Below, in pieces: positions 37,624 through 46,339 of a stretch of DNA of 64,000 nt. Made by a program: the position numbers and the translations under genes. The notes under the pieces are model-generated. The model was not told the DNA's origin. It worked only from the letters and a program-made list of their open reading frames with translations, and ran no database searches. Source of the DNA: CAWEWH01 sp963812775 (GTDB taxonomy: Bacteria > Pseudomonadota > Alphaproteobacteria > Rhizobiales > Beijerinckiaceae); contig CAWEWH010000007.1 of assembly GCA_963812775.1 (NCBI GenBank), positions 620,001 to 684,000 of the forward strand, given 5' to 3'. Position 1 is the stretch's first letter. Every line of letters starts with the position of its first letter.

Positions 37624-39051
37624 ATGACCAATGACAGCGGCCAGCGCGCCACGGCCTCGAAGATCGCGCTCGTCGCCATCGGGCTCGGCACCAGCACCTC
37701 CGCCCTCGACACATCGGTCAACGTGGCGTTCCCGGCCATCGTGGCGGCCTTCGACATGCCGCTCGTTGCCGTGCAATGGATCCCCATCGCCTATGTGCTG
37801 ACCTATTCGAGCCTGCTGCTCGCCTTCGGTAAGCTCGGCGACCGCCTTGGACACGCGCGCATCTTCCGCCTCGGCCTCGCCGTCGGCGCCGCCGCCTTTG
37901 CGATATTGCCGCTGACGACGACCTACCCGCAGTTTCTGTTGGCGCGCGTTCTGCAAGGTCTGGGCGCCGCCCTTGTCATGTCATGCGGCCCGGCTTTGAC
38001 CGCGGCGCTCTATCCCCCGGCGGAGCGTGTGCGCGCGGTTGCCGCCTACACGTTCATGTTCGGCCTCGGCATCGCCGCCGGTCCTGTGTTGGGCGGACTC
38101 CTGCTCGAGACATTCGGATGGAGCGGCGTCTTCTGGTTTCGAGCCCCCATCGCGCTCCTGGCCTTGTTGCTGATGGCGCTGCCTTTGCGCATCCCGCCCC
38201 AGGCAAGGGATGAGCACGCGCATCAGTTCGACCTCGCCGGCGCCTTCTACCTGTCGTTGGCGGTTGCGGCAGGTCTGCTCGCCTTCAGCTTGCTGCAATT
38301 TGCACGGCAGGACCCTTTGGCGCCGCTCGTCCTCGTGCTCGTGGCTCTCGTGGCCGGATGGGCCTACGCCGGCCGCGCCCGGGCGCACGGCGATCCCATC
38401 ATCAACCCCACGCTGTTTCGCGAGCGACGCTTCGCCGTCATCAACGTCACGAACATTTTCGTGAATTTCACCGGCTTTGCCGCCTTCCTCATCGTGCCCT
38501 TCTACCTCCTTGGCGTCGCCCGGCTCACGGCGCTGGAGGCCGGCATGCTGATGGCCATGGCCCCGCTTGGGAACCTTGTCGGTTCGCCGGCCGCCGCCTT
38601 CCTCGTGCGGCGTATCGGACAGTGGCCAAGCTGTTTCCTCGGGCTCAGCATCGCCATTGGCGGCCTGCTGATGACCGCCGCATGGGACTCACGCCCCTCC
38701 TTTCCGCTGATCGGCGCCACGTTCCTGGTTCAGGGGCTCGGCTTCGGAATTTTCCAGGTCGCTTACATGGACCAGGTGATGGCCGGACTGCCGATCACCC
38801 AGCGCGGGGTTGCCGGCTCGCTTGCTTTCGTCACGCGGACCTTCGGCACAATCGTCAGTGCCTCCAGCATCAGCCTCGTTTTCGCCGCCCTCGGCGGCAC
38901 GGGTATCGGCGGGGCGGCGGCCGGCACGGATGACTTCGTGTTCGCCTTCAGGACACTTTTCGAATTGCTCGCCGGCGGCCTCGCCGCCCTCCTCGTGCTC
39001 ACCGCTCTCTTGGGACGCGCAGGCGCCGGGCGCCGGGCGCGAGCCGAGTGA
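37624..39051 (+). CDS. MFS drug-efflux-type transporter (DHA2-like)
   Basis: 475 residues, about 14 hydrophobic segments. Motif A-like GKLGDRLGHARIFRLGL, the early LDTSVNVAFPAI with QWIPIAYVL (DHA2 opening), and GPVLGGLLLETFGWSGVFWFRAPI (motif C region) are present. The class exports hydrophobic drugs or metabolites by proton antiport; the substrate here is unknown. It is followed directly by a palindromic repeat. Confidence 0.87.
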   Translation: MTNDSGQRATASKIALVAIGLGTSTSALDTSVNVAFPAIVAAFDMPLVAVQWIPIAYVLTYSSLLLAFGKLGDRLGHARIFRLGLAVGAAAFAILPLTTTYPQFLLARVLQGLGAALVMSCGPALTAALYPPAERVRAVAAYTFMFGLGIAAGPVLGGLLLETFGWSGVFWFRAPIALLALLLMALPLRIPPQARDEHAHQFDLAGAFYLSLAVAAGLLAFSLLQFARQDPLAPLVLVLVALVAGWAYAGRARAHGDPIINPTLFRERRFAVINVTNIFVNFTGFAAFLIVPFYLLGVARLTALEAGMLMAMAPLGNLVGSPAAAFLVRRIGQWPSCFLGLSIAIGGLLMTAAWDSRPSFPLIGATFLVQGLGFGIFQVAYMDQVMAGLPITQRGVAGSLAFVTRTFGTIVSASSISLVFAALGGTGIGGAAAGTDDFVFAFRTLFELLAGGLAALLVLTALLGRAGAGRRARAE

Positions 39052-39055
39052 GGGC

Positions 39056-39095
39056 GCATGTCCGAAAAGTGCGCGCGGTTTTCGGATAAGATCGT
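39056..39095. repeat. CCGAAAA/TTTTCGG palindromic element, copy 1
   Basis: GCATGTCCGAAAA, about 10 bases, then TTTTCGGATAAGATCGT. The same layout recurs at 59958-60001 and in part at 63449-63481. Here the outer arm is degenerate. It lies between an MFS gene and a convergent secreted-protein gene and may serve as a terminator. Confidence 0.7.
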
Positions 39096-39098
39096 CTT

Positions 39099-39638
39099 CT
39101 AAAGCCCGGCGATGACGTTGCCATCCTTGACCGTGCAGCTCTTGCTGAAAATCTCCACCTCGGTCATGCGATAGACGCGACCGTCGAGACCCTGCCGCTC
39201 CGCGGGGCCGCCGGATTTTCCAAACAGCACATCGATCGTGCAGGTGCGGAAGTCGCGGCCAAAGCTCACCGTCAACTGGCCGGCGCCGCTTGCATACGCA
39301 ATGGTGCCGACGAGCCGCCGGCCGTCGAATCTGATCTGCGTCGACTCGCCGTCACGGTTTTGCGTGCCGCCGGGCGCAAGGTCGGTGTGCTGCACGAGGT
39401 TCGTTCCGTGCAGGCGCCGCGAGCCCCTGGCGAACAAGCGCCCCGCCGTGCTGATGTAGAACGTCACGTCGAAGTCGAGCTGCGGTCGCACGAGCCGCCC
39501 GTCCGGATTGCGCTGCGTCACCAATGCCGACCACGTGGTCATCACCGACTTGCCCAGCGCCTGGCGCGGCGGCTCGCCAGCCGCCGCCATGCCGTGAGCC
39601 GCCAGCAACCCCGCAACTGACAGGACAATGCGTTTCAT
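39099..39638 (-). CDS. secreted protein, paralogue of the protein at 5263-5820
   Basis: 179 residues. The signal peptide MKRIVLSVAGLLAAHGMAAA is followed by the blocks shared with the 5.3-kb gene: GKSVMTTWSALV, FYISTAGRLFARGS, TQIRFDGRRLVGTIAYASG, a FRTCTIDVLFGKSGG cysteine strand and SCTVKDGNVIAGL. The paired cysteines are conserved in both. Unknown function. Start 39638 was chosen for the signal peptide; the frame is open 4 codons further. Confidence 0.75.
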   Translation of the reverse strand: MKRIVLSVAGLLAAHGMAAAGEPPRQALGKSVMTTWSALVTQRNPDGRLVRPQLDFDVTFYISTAGRLFARGSRRLHGTNLVQHTDLAPGGTQNRDGESTQIRFDGRRLVGTIAYASGAGQLTVSFGRDFRTCTIDVLFGKSGGPAERQGLDGRVYRMTEVEIFSKSCTVKDGNVIAGL

Positions 39639-39664
39639 GGATGTCCCCAACCAAGATCGCCAAG

Positions 39665-39757
39665 TCTAGTGTCGCGATTCCAAAATTCGCAATAACCTTG
39701 ATGGAGGCCCAAGTAATGGAACGCCTTCGCGAATTCTGGAATCAAAGCGACACTAGA
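39665..39757. repeat. long inverted-repeat element
   Basis: Left arm TCTAGTGTCGC then GATTCCAAAATTCGC (39665-39690); right arm GCGAATTCTGGAATC, AAA, GCGACACTAGA (39729-39757). The arms pair over 26 bases with one mismatch and a 3-base bulge around a 38-base loop. It is intergenic, between the divergent secreted protein and ridA, and resembles a dispersed rhizobial element; both promoters would have to be placed around it. Confidence 0.75.
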
Positions 39758-39784
39758 AGAGATTGTTTCTAGAGGGAGCACAAC

Positions 39785-40177
39785 ATGGACAAGACCGTCG
39801 TCAACGTGCCGGGTCTCTCGGAGGGGTTGGCGCGCCGCAAGGTGCCGCTTTCGCCCGCCATCAAGGCCAATGGCTTTGTGTTCGTGTCGGGCTTGCCGCC
39901 GATCGATCCGGCGACCGGCGAAATTCCCCGCGCCGATATCGTGCGGCAGACGGAATTGTCGCTCGAGAACGTCAAGCGCGTTCTGGAAGCGGCGGGGTCG
40001 TCCCTCGACAAGGCCGTGATGGTGAAGGTGTTCTGCGCCAACGCCGCTTATTACGAGGCCATCAACGAGGTCTACGCCCGCTACTTCCCCAAGGATCCGC
40101 CGGCCCGCACCTTCGTGCCGGTCGCCGGCTGGCCGATGCCGTTCGACATCGAGATCGAGTGCATCGCGCTGGCGTGA
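39785..40177 (+). CDS. RidA family protein
   Basis: 130 residues. The YjgF/RidA fold is clear: VPLSPAIKANGFVFVSGLPPIDPATGEI, then ENVKRVLEAAGSSLDKAVMVKVFC and the active-site PARTFVPVAGWP with the conserved Arg, ending IEIECIALA. RidA deaminates reactive enamine/imine intermediates from PLP enzymes. Start 39785 follows AGAGGGAG. No PLP enzyme is adjacent. Confidence 0.9.
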   Translation: MDKTVVNVPGLSEGLARRKVPLSPAIKANGFVFVSGLPPIDPATGEIPRADIVRQTELSLENVKRVLEAAGSSLDKAVMVKVFCANAAYYEAINEVYARYFPKDPPARTFVPVAGWPMPFDIEIECIALA

Positions 40178-40187
40178 CCAGGCAATG

Positions 40188-40250
40188 GACGACAGAGGTC
40201 GGATCAGACGGCCTCTTCCGTCGTCCGGCGTCTGTCCTTCGTTGTCCGCT
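40188..40250. repeat. GACGGA/TCCGTC-rich element
   Basis: Repeated GACGAC/CCGTCGTCC/CGTCTGTCC words in both orientations form an imperfect palindrome. It is similar in word content to 19092-19162. It covers the last codons of the alpha/beta hydrolase gene. Confidence 0.45.
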
Positions 40251-41157
40251 CCGCCAGGAAGCGCAGCAGCACGCGGTTGACCTCCTCGGCGCATTCATAG
40301 GCGACCCAGTGGCCGCCGTTCGCCACGACATGGAACGGCGCCTCGGGGTCGATGCGGCGCAGGAGTGAGGGAAGCTCGTCGACGCGGCCCCTGGCCGTGT
40401 GATCGTGGCGGCCCCAGATGCCGGCGAGCCGCGGCCGGCCGCGCGCCAGGACCTCGAACAGCGATTGTCGGCGCTGCAGGCGGCGGCCTCTGAAGCGCTG
40501 CGTGTTCAGCGTCTGGATGTTCACCGCCACGTCGTCGACGGCCCGCGGATCGAAGATCATGTGGATCTCGAGATTGCGGCGCTGCACCGCCGCGAGCTCG
40601 GCCGGATCGGTGATCTGCCGCCACGACACCATCTGGGGCCGCGTGAGGCGTTCCCCCGGAACGCCGCCCGATCCAATGAGCACCATTTGCGAGAATCTGC
40701 CCGGCACGAGAGCCGCCAGGTTGGCAGCCAGCATGCCGCCGAACGAGAATCCGGCGACCGGGATGGGCGTTGCCCCGAACAGCTGCGAGAGGCCCGCGGC
40801 CATGACGGCGGCGTGGGTCTGCATCGGCAGGGCGGAAGGCGGCCGGCCCTTCGATCCCGCAAGGTCGATATCGGAGTCCTCAGGCGACACGACCGGAAAA
40901 TCCGCCGCCAGCGGATAGTCGCTCTCGCCCATGCCGGGCAGGTCGGGCGCCCACACCGAATATTGACTGGCCAGCGGCTCGATATTGCGCAGCCAGTGCA
41001 TCCACGATCCCGAGCCGCCGTGGAAGAGGACCAGCGGCGGACCGTCGCCCCACTGGCGCCAGACGATGCGCCCGCGGCCGCATGGCGTCACGTGCTTGCG
41101 CGCTTTGGCCTCGAGGGCGACGATGGCTGGGTGGAGCTCGGGCGGAGGAGGGCGCAT
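40204..41157 (-). CDS. alpha/beta hydrolase
   Basis: 317 residues. LVLFHGGSGSWMHWLRNI (oxyanion region), the Ser nucleophile in AGFSFGGMLAANLA, an Asp in IWGRHDHT and a His in ANGGHWVAYECAEEVN complete the triad. The last 13 residues (TTKDRRRTTEEAV) are encoded by a GACGGA-rich repeat like that at 19092-19162, so the natural C-terminus may have been extended. Substrate unknown. It is divergent from gyrA across 290 bases in which I see only a weak TTGAAA/GTATCC promoter candidate at 41309-41337. Confidence 0.85.
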   Translation of the reverse strand: MRPPPPELHPAIVALEAKARKHVTPCGRGRIVWRQWGDGPPLVLFHGGSGSWMHWLRNIEPLASQYSVWAPDLPGMGESDYPLAADFPVVSPEDSDIDLAGSKGRPPSALPMQTHAAVMAAGLSQLFGATPIPVAGFSFGGMLAANLAALVPGRFSQMVLIGSGGVPGERLTRPQMVSWRQITDPAELAAVQRRNLEIHMIFDPRAVDDVAVNIQTLNTQRFRGRRLQRRQSLFEVLARGRPRLAGIWGRHDHTARGRVDELPSLLRRIDPEAPFHVVANGGHWVAYECAEEVNRVLLRFLAERTTKDRRRTTEEAV

Positions 41158-41447
41158 GCGTTCCAGCCGACCTACAATAGGCGGCCGATGCAGCGCAAGC
41201 CGAGGCCTTCCACATGCCGGACGAGCGTCGACGCGGCGGCGTTTGATCGGCCAAAGAGGGCCCTTCGCGCCGAGGTCGCGAAGGCCCCCAAAGCCTCACC
41301 ATAAGGCATTGAAAAAGCAAGTCTAATTCATGTATCCGAATGGCCGGAAAAAGTGGCGTCCCGCCCCTGAATCGGTTACAAAAAACACGTCCAGATTCCC
41401 GACCGAGATGAGCCCGAACCGGGCTCCCGATATCCAGAGAAAATTCA

Positions 41448-44198
41448 GTGGCCGAAGACGATAATGACCGCCCCGGTGGTGATCTGCCGCCCACCGGCGA
41501 CATCAAGCCGATTTCGCTGACCGACGAGATGCGCCGCTCGTATCTCGATTACGCCATGAGCGTGATCGTCAGCCGGGCGCTGCCGGACGCGCGCGACGGG
41601 CTGAAGCCGGTGCACCGGCGCATCCTCTGGTCCATGTACGAGAACAACAACGCGCCGGACCGGCCCTATACGAAGTGCGCGCGCATCGTCGGCAACGTCA
41701 TGGGCAAGTATCACCCGCACGGCAGCGCCCCCGCCTACGAGGCGCTGGTGCGTCTGGCGCAGGACTTTTCCATGCGCTTGCCGCTCATCGACGGGCAGGG
41801 CAATTTCGGCTCCGTCGATGGTGATGCGCCGGCCGCCGAGCGCTACACCGAGGCGCGGCTCGCCCGCTCCGCCATGCCGCTGCTCGAGGACACCGACAAG
41901 GAGACGGTGGACTTCCGCCCCAACTACGACGGCCGCGAGCGCGAGCCGGTCGTGTTGCCGGCGCGCTACCCCAATCTGCTGGTCAACGGCGCCGGCGGCA
42001 TCGCCGTCGGCATGGCCACCAATATCCCGCCGCACAATCTCGGCGAGGTCATCGATGCTTGCCTCGCCTATATCGAGGATCCGGCGATCTCCATCGACGA
42101 TCTCATCGCCATCGTGCCCGGCCCCGATTTTCCCACCGGCGGCTCGATCCTCGGCAGGGGCGGCATCCGCTCCGCCTATCACCTCGGCCGCGGCTCCATC
42201 ATTATGCGCGCCATCTCGCACATCGAGGAGCTGCGCAAGGAGCGCGAGGCGCTGATCTTCACCGAGATTCCCTATCAGGTGAACAAGGCGGTGCTGGTCG
42301 AGAGGATCGCCGAGCTGGTGCGCGAGAAGCGCGTCGAGGGCATTGCCGACCTGCGCGACGAGTCCGACCGTCAGGGCATGCGCATCGTCGTCGAGTTGAA
42401 GCGCGACGCCATGCCCGACGTGGTGCTGAACCAGCTCTATCGGTTCACGGCGCTGCAATCGACGTTCGGGGCCAACATGGTGGCGCTGAACGGCGGCCGG
42501 CCGGAGACGCTGAGCCTGAAGGACTTGATCAGGGCTTTCGTCGACTTCCGCGAGGAGGTCGTGTCGCGCCGCACCAAGTTCCTGCTCACCAAGGCACGCG
42601 ACCGCGCCCACGTCCTGGTTGGTCTCGGCATCGCCGTCGCCAACCTCGACGAGGTCATCCGGCTCATCCGCGCCGCCGCCGACGCCAACGTGGCGCGTGA
42701 GGCGTTGATGGCGCGCGACTGGCCGGCGCTCGACATGGCGCCGCTCATTGCGCTCATCGACGACCCGCGTCACCGCATAGGTGCCGACGACACCTATCGC
42801 CTCTCCGAGGAGCAGGCCCGCGCCATCCTCGACCTGCGCCTGCAGCGGCTCACGGCACTTGGCCGCGACGAGGTGGCCGATGAGCTGACCACCATCGCCA
42901 ACGAGATCAAGGACCTTCTCGACATCCTCGGCTCGCGGGTGCGCATCTTCACGATCGTCACCGACGAGCTCAAGGCCATCAAGGGGAGCTTTGCGACGCC
43001 GCGCCGCACGCGCATCGAGGAATGGGACGCTGACGTCGAGGACGAGGACCTCATCCAGCGCGAGGACATGGTGGTCACCGTTTCGCATGCCGGCTACATC
43101 AAGCGCGTGCCGCTCTCCAGCTACCGGGCGCAGCGGCGCGGTGGCAAGGGACGCGCCGCCATGCAGACGCGCGAGGAGGATTTCGTCACGCGCCTGTTCG
43201 TCGCCTCGACCCACACGCCGGTGCTGTTCTTCTCGTCGCGCGGCCAGGTCTACAAGGAGAAGGTGTGGCGCATGCCGCTGGCGGCGCCGCAGGCGCGCGG
43301 CAAGGCGCTCATCAACATCCTGCCGCTCGTTGAAGGCGAGCGCATCACCACCATCATGCCGCTGCCGGAGGACGAGTCCACCTGGGACACCCTCGACGTG
43401 ATGTTTGCCACTGCCTCGGGCAACGTCAGGCGCAACAAGCTCTCCGACTTCGGTCAGGTGAACCGCACCGGCAAGATCGCCATGAAGCTCGACGAGGGCG
43501 ATGCCATCCTCAGCGTGCAGATCTGCACCGAGGCCGACGACGTGCTGCTGACCACCGCCAACGGGCAGTGCATCCGCTTCTCGGTGCCGGACGTGCGCGT
43601 CTTCAAGGGCCGCGACTCCACCGGCGTGCGCGGTGTCGCGCTCGCCAAGGGCGATCGCGCCATCTCCATGACCATCCTGCGCCACGTCGACGCCACGGTG
43701 GACGAGCGCGCCGCCTACCTGAAGCTCGCGGCGGCCGCCCGCCGCGCCGTCAACGGCGACGCGAACGGCGAGGGCGCAGAGGAGGTGTCAGCCGACGCCG
43801 ACGCTGAGGAATCGACGCGCGCCATCGAGCTCGGCCAGGAGCGCTATGCCCATCTCGGCGCCGCCGAGCAGTTCATCTTGACCGTGTCCGGCAACGGCTA
43901 CGGCAAGCGCACCTCGGCCTACGAGTACCGCGTTACGGGCCGCGGCGGCAAAGGCATCGTCGCCATGGCGGTGAACAGCCGCAACGGGGCCCTTGTCGCC
44001 TCGTTCCCGGTGGAGCATTCCGACCAGATCATGCTCGTCACCAATGGCGGCCAGCTCATCCGCTGCCCGGTCGAGGACATCCGCATCGCCGGGCGCGCCA
44101 CGCAGGGGGTCATCGTCTTCAACACGGCGCGGGACGAGCGCGTCGTGTCGGTGGAGCGCGTCGGCGAGGAGGCGGGCGCCGAGGAGGACGAGGCATAG
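41448..44198 (+). CDS. gyrA: DNA gyrase subunit A
   Basis: 916 residues from a GTG at 41448 (AGAGAAA upstream). N-terminal breakage-reunion domain with catalytic Tyr133 in ERYTEARL, and a C-terminal beta-pinwheel carrying the GyrA box QRRGGKG, which separates it from ParC. It works with GyrB to supercoil DNA. The quinolone pocket reads HPHGSAPAYEALVR (residues 89-102): positions equal to E. coli 82-87 are Ser-Ala-Pro-Ala-Tyr-Glu instead of Asp-Ser-Ala-Val-Tyr-Asp. coaD follows in the same direction. Confidence 0.96.
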   Translation: MAEDDNDRPGGDLPPTGDIKPISLTDEMRRSYLDYAMSVIVSRALPDARDGLKPVHRRILWSMYENNNAPDRPYTKCARIVGNVMGKYHPHGSAPAYEALVRLAQDFSMRLPLIDGQGNFGSVDGDAPAAERYTEARLARSAMPLLEDTDKETVDFRPNYDGREREPVVLPARYPNLLVNGAGGIAVGMATNIPPHNLGEVIDACLAYIEDPAISIDDLIAIVPGPDFPTGGSILGRGGIRSAYHLGRGSIIMRAISHIEELRKEREALIFTEIPYQVNKAVLVERIAELVREKRVEGIADLRDESDRQGMRIVVELKRDAMPDVVLNQLYRFTALQSTFGANMVALNGGRPETLSLKDLIRAFVDFREEVVSRRTKFLLTKARDRAHVLVGLGIAVANLDEVIRLIRAAADANVAREALMARDWPALDMAPLIALIDDPRHRIGADDTYRLSEEQARAILDLRLQRLTALGRDEVADELTTIANEIKDLLDILGSRVRIFTIVTDELKAIKGSFATPRRTRIEEWDADVEDEDLIQREDMVVTVSHAGYIKRVPLSSYRAQRRGGKGRAAMQTREEDFVTRLFVASTHTPVLFFSSRGQVYKEKVWRMPLAAPQARGKALINILPLVEGERITTIMPLPEDESTWDTLDVMFATASGNVRRNKLSDFGQVNRTGKIAMKLDEGDAILSVQICTEADDVLLTTANGQCIRFSVPDVRVFKGRDSTGVRGVALAKGDRAISMTILRHVDATVDERAAYLKLAAAARRAVNGDANGEGAEEVSADADAEESTRAIELGQERYAHLGAAEQFILTVSGNGYGKRTSAYEYRVTGRGGKGIVAMAVNSRNGALVASFPVEHSDQIMLVTNGGQLIRCPVEDIRIAGRATQGVIVFNTARDERVVSVERVGEEAGAEEDEA

Positions 44199-44272
44199 GC
44201 TTCCCGGCAAGGCGGCTTGCCGGGGCGGCGGCGGCGGGCTAACCCATGCGCCCGGAACACGACAGGCGCGCC

Positions 44273-44773
44273 ATGACCCGCACGGCCCTCTATCCCGGCT
44301 CCTTCGATCCCGTCACCAACGGGCATCTCGACATGGTGCGCGGCGCCTGCCGCATAGCCGACACGCTTGTGCTTGCCATCGGCCTGCAGGCCACCAAGGT
44401 GCCGCTGTTCAGCGCCGAGGAACGCGCCAAGATGCTCGAGGAGGAATGCGCCCCCATCGCCAAGGCCGCCAAGGTGACCATCAAGGTCATCACCTTCGAC
44501 AATCTCGTGGTCGAAGCGGCCCGCAAAGCCGGCGCGACGCTGCTCATCAAGGGCCTGCGCGACGGCACCGACCTCGACTATGAGATGCAGATGGCCGGCA
44601 TGAACGGCGTCATGGCGCCCGACGTACAGACCGTGTTCCTGCCGGCCTCGCCCGAGGTTCGCCACATCACGGCCACGCTGGTTCGCCAGATCGCCGCCAT
44701 GGGCGGCGATGTCACGCCTTTCGTGCCGGCGGGCGTCGCCAGGCGCCTCAAAGCCAAGACGAACCGCCGCTGA
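44273..44773 (+). CDS. coaD: pantetheine-phosphate adenylyltransferase
   Basis: 166 residues. Nucleotidyltransferase motif YPGSFDPVTNGHLDMV (T/HxGH), the KVPLFSAEER substrate loop, IKGLRDGTDLDYEMQMAGMN, and the late HITATLVRQIAAMGGDV (ISSTxxR variant). It catalyses the penultimate step of coenzyme A synthesis. Start at 44273. It lies 75 bases after gyrA and 27 bases before the first cyclophilin. Confidence 0.95.
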   Translation: MTRTALYPGSFDPVTNGHLDMVRGACRIADTLVLAIGLQATKVPLFSAEERAKMLEEECAPIAKAAKVTIKVITFDNLVVEAARKAGATLLIKGLRDGTDLDYEMQMAGMNGVMAPDVQTVFLPASPEVRHITATLVRQIAAMGGDVTPFVPAGVARRLKAKTNRR

Positions 44774-44799
44774 GCGGCGCATATCAAGCGGAGACTTCC

Positions 44800-45351
44800 A
44801 TGCAGCGACTGCTCCTTGCGCTTTCCCTTGCCTTTCTGCTCGTCGGCCCGGCCGTGGCGCAGACGCCGGCCGCCGATCCTGCCAACACCATCTTCCTCGA
44901 CACCAAGGATGGCCGCATCGTCATCAAGCTCCGTCCCGATCTCGCCCCCAAGCATGTCGAGCAGATCAAGGCGCTCACCAAGCGCGGCTTCTATGACGGC
45001 GTCGTCTTCCATCGCGTCATCTTGGGCTTCATGGCCCAGACCGGCGATCCGACCGGCACCGGCGCCGGCGGCTCGCAGCTCCCCAACATCCCGGCCGAGT
45101 TCACGCCGACGCCGTTCAAGCGCGGCACCGTCGGCATGGCCCGTTCCAGCGAACCCAACTCGGCCAACTCGCAGTTCTTCATCATGTTCGCCGACGGGGC
45201 CAGCCTGAACAACAACTACACCGTGTTCGGCGAGGTCGTGTCCGGCATGGACGTGGTCGACAAGATCAAGAAGGGCGATTCCGCCGCCAACGGCCGCGTC
45301 ACGCAGCCCGACAAGATCGTCAAGATGCAGCTTGCCGCGGACGCGAAGTGA
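44800..45351 (+). CDS. periplasmic cyclophilin-type peptidyl-prolyl isomerase
   Basis: 183 residues. Signal peptide MQRLLLALSLAFLLVGPAVA, then a bacterial cyclophilin: FYDGVVFHRVILGFMAQTGDPTGTGAGG, SSEPNSANSQFFIMFAD. Catalytic Arg (FHRV) and Phe/Gln (QFFI) are present. It assists folding in the envelope. It is one of two cyclophilins separated by one small gene. Confidence 0.93.
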   Translation: MQRLLLALSLAFLLVGPAVAQTPAADPANTIFLDTKDGRIVIKLRPDLAPKHVEQIKALTKRGFYDGVVFHRVILGFMAQTGDPTGTGAGGSQLPNIPAEFTPTPFKRGTVGMARSSEPNSANSQFFIMFADGASLNNNYTVFGEVVSGMDVVDKIKKGDSAANGRVTQPDKIVKMQLAADAK

Positions 45352-45355
45352 TATT

Positions 45356-45793
45356 GTGGCAGCGGCAGCAGGCCACGGATCAACCGCCGCCGGACACGCC
45401 CGTCTCGGCGCCGGGCTCACCGCAATGCTGGCGTGCGCCGGCTCCGCCCCGGCCACAGCGGAGGACGGCGCGCCGCTGACCCGGCTCGACCAGGTGCCGA
45501 AGGCCATCAACAAGTGCATGCGGGCGCCAGAGGGCCTCAAACTGCTCGAGGAGATGGCCATCACAGCGCGCTTCAGCCTGAAACGGGACGGTACGTTGAT
45601 CGGACCACCGCGCATCACCTTCGCGACGCTGTCACCCGATACGCGCGCCCGCCAGCTGCTTACTGAGGCGACGCTTGACGCGTTAGCGCGCTGCACGCCG
45701 GTCAAACTGTCGCCTGCTTTGGGCGAAGCTGCGGCCGGCAAGATGTTCAACGTTCGCTTCACGTACAAGGGAAGCAGGGGAAAAGGAATCTGA
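45356..45793 (+). CDS. exported hypothetical protein, TonB-C-like
   Basis: 145 residues from a GTG at 45356. A hydrophobic segment (ARLGAGLTAMLACAGSAPATA) is followed by INKCMRAPEG and ITARFSLKRDGTLIGPPRITFATL, then EATLDALARCTPVKLS, the strand-helix pattern of TonB/TolA C-terminal domains, with two cysteines likely paired. The N-terminus is uncertain; an ATG at 45425 would lose the signal. It is 4 bases after one cyclophilin and 2 before the next, so it is part of that operon. Confidence 0.65.
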   Translation: MAAAAGHGSTAAGHARLGAGLTAMLACAGSAPATAEDGAPLTRLDQVPKAINKCMRAPEGLKLLEEMAITARFSLKRDGTLIGPPRITFATLSPDTRARQLLTEATLDALARCTPVKLSPALGEAAAGKMFNVRFTYKGSRGKGI

Positions 45794-45795
45794 CC

Positions 45796-46260
45796 ATGGC
45801 GAAACCCGAAGACACACTCGTTATCGAGACCACCAAGGGCCGCGTCGTCATCGCCCTTCGCCCCGACCTTGCGCCCAAGCATGTCGAGCGCCTGAGGACG
45901 CTGGCGCGGCGCAAGTTCTACGACGGCGTCGCCTTCCATCGCGTCATCGACGGCTTCATGGCGCAGACCGGCTGCCCGCACGGCACCGGCACCGGTGGCT
46001 CCGATCTGCCGAACCTCGAGGCTGAGTTCAACAGCGAGAAGCACGTGCGTGGCACATGCTCGATGGCGCGCTCCGGCAACCCCAACTCCGCCAATTCGCA
46101 GTTCTTCATCTGCTTCAACGAGGCGCCCTGGCTCGACAAGCAATATTCCGTGTGGGGTCAGGTCGTGGAAGGCATGGATGTGGTCGACAAGATCAAGAAG
46201 GGGGAGCCGGTGCGCGATCCCGATCGCATCGTGTCGATGCGGGTCGGCGATGCGGCCTAG
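45796..46260 (+). CDS. ppiB: cytoplasmic cyclophilin-type peptidyl-prolyl isomerase
   Basis: 154 residues, no signal peptide. FYDGVAFHRVIDGFMAQTGCPHGTGTGG and NSANSQFFICFNEAPWLDKQYSVWG give the full cyclophilin core with catalytic Arg. It catalyses cis-trans isomerisation of X-Pro bonds in the cytoplasm. It overlaps nothing and precedes queA by 79 bases including a small hairpin. Confidence 0.93.
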   Translation: MAKPEDTLVIETTKGRVVIALRPDLAPKHVERLRTLARRKFYDGVAFHRVIDGFMAQTGCPHGTGTGGSDLPNLEAEFNSEKHVRGTCSMARSGNPNSANSQFFICFNEAPWLDKQYSVWGQVVEGMDVVDKIKKGEPVRDPDRIVSMRVGDAA

Positions 46261-46289
46261 CACGCTTTCGAGGCGCTCGAGCGCGCGTC

Positions 46290-46310
46290 CCTCTCCCGGT
46301 GCGGGAGAGG
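46290..46310. repeat. short CCTCTCCC hairpin
   Basis: CCTCTCCCG (46290-46298) pairs with CGGGAGAGG (46302-46310) around a 3-base loop. It is a common intergenic hairpin sequence in proteobacteria, here between ppiB and queA. Confidence 0.7.
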
Positions 46311-46339
46311 CGTGATGCCCACGCGCCTTTGACGTCCTG

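Noticed and set aside
41445..43685. 746-codon open frame on the minus strand
   Set aside because: Antisense shadow of gyrA, rich in Arg/Ala/Asp/His with no family features.
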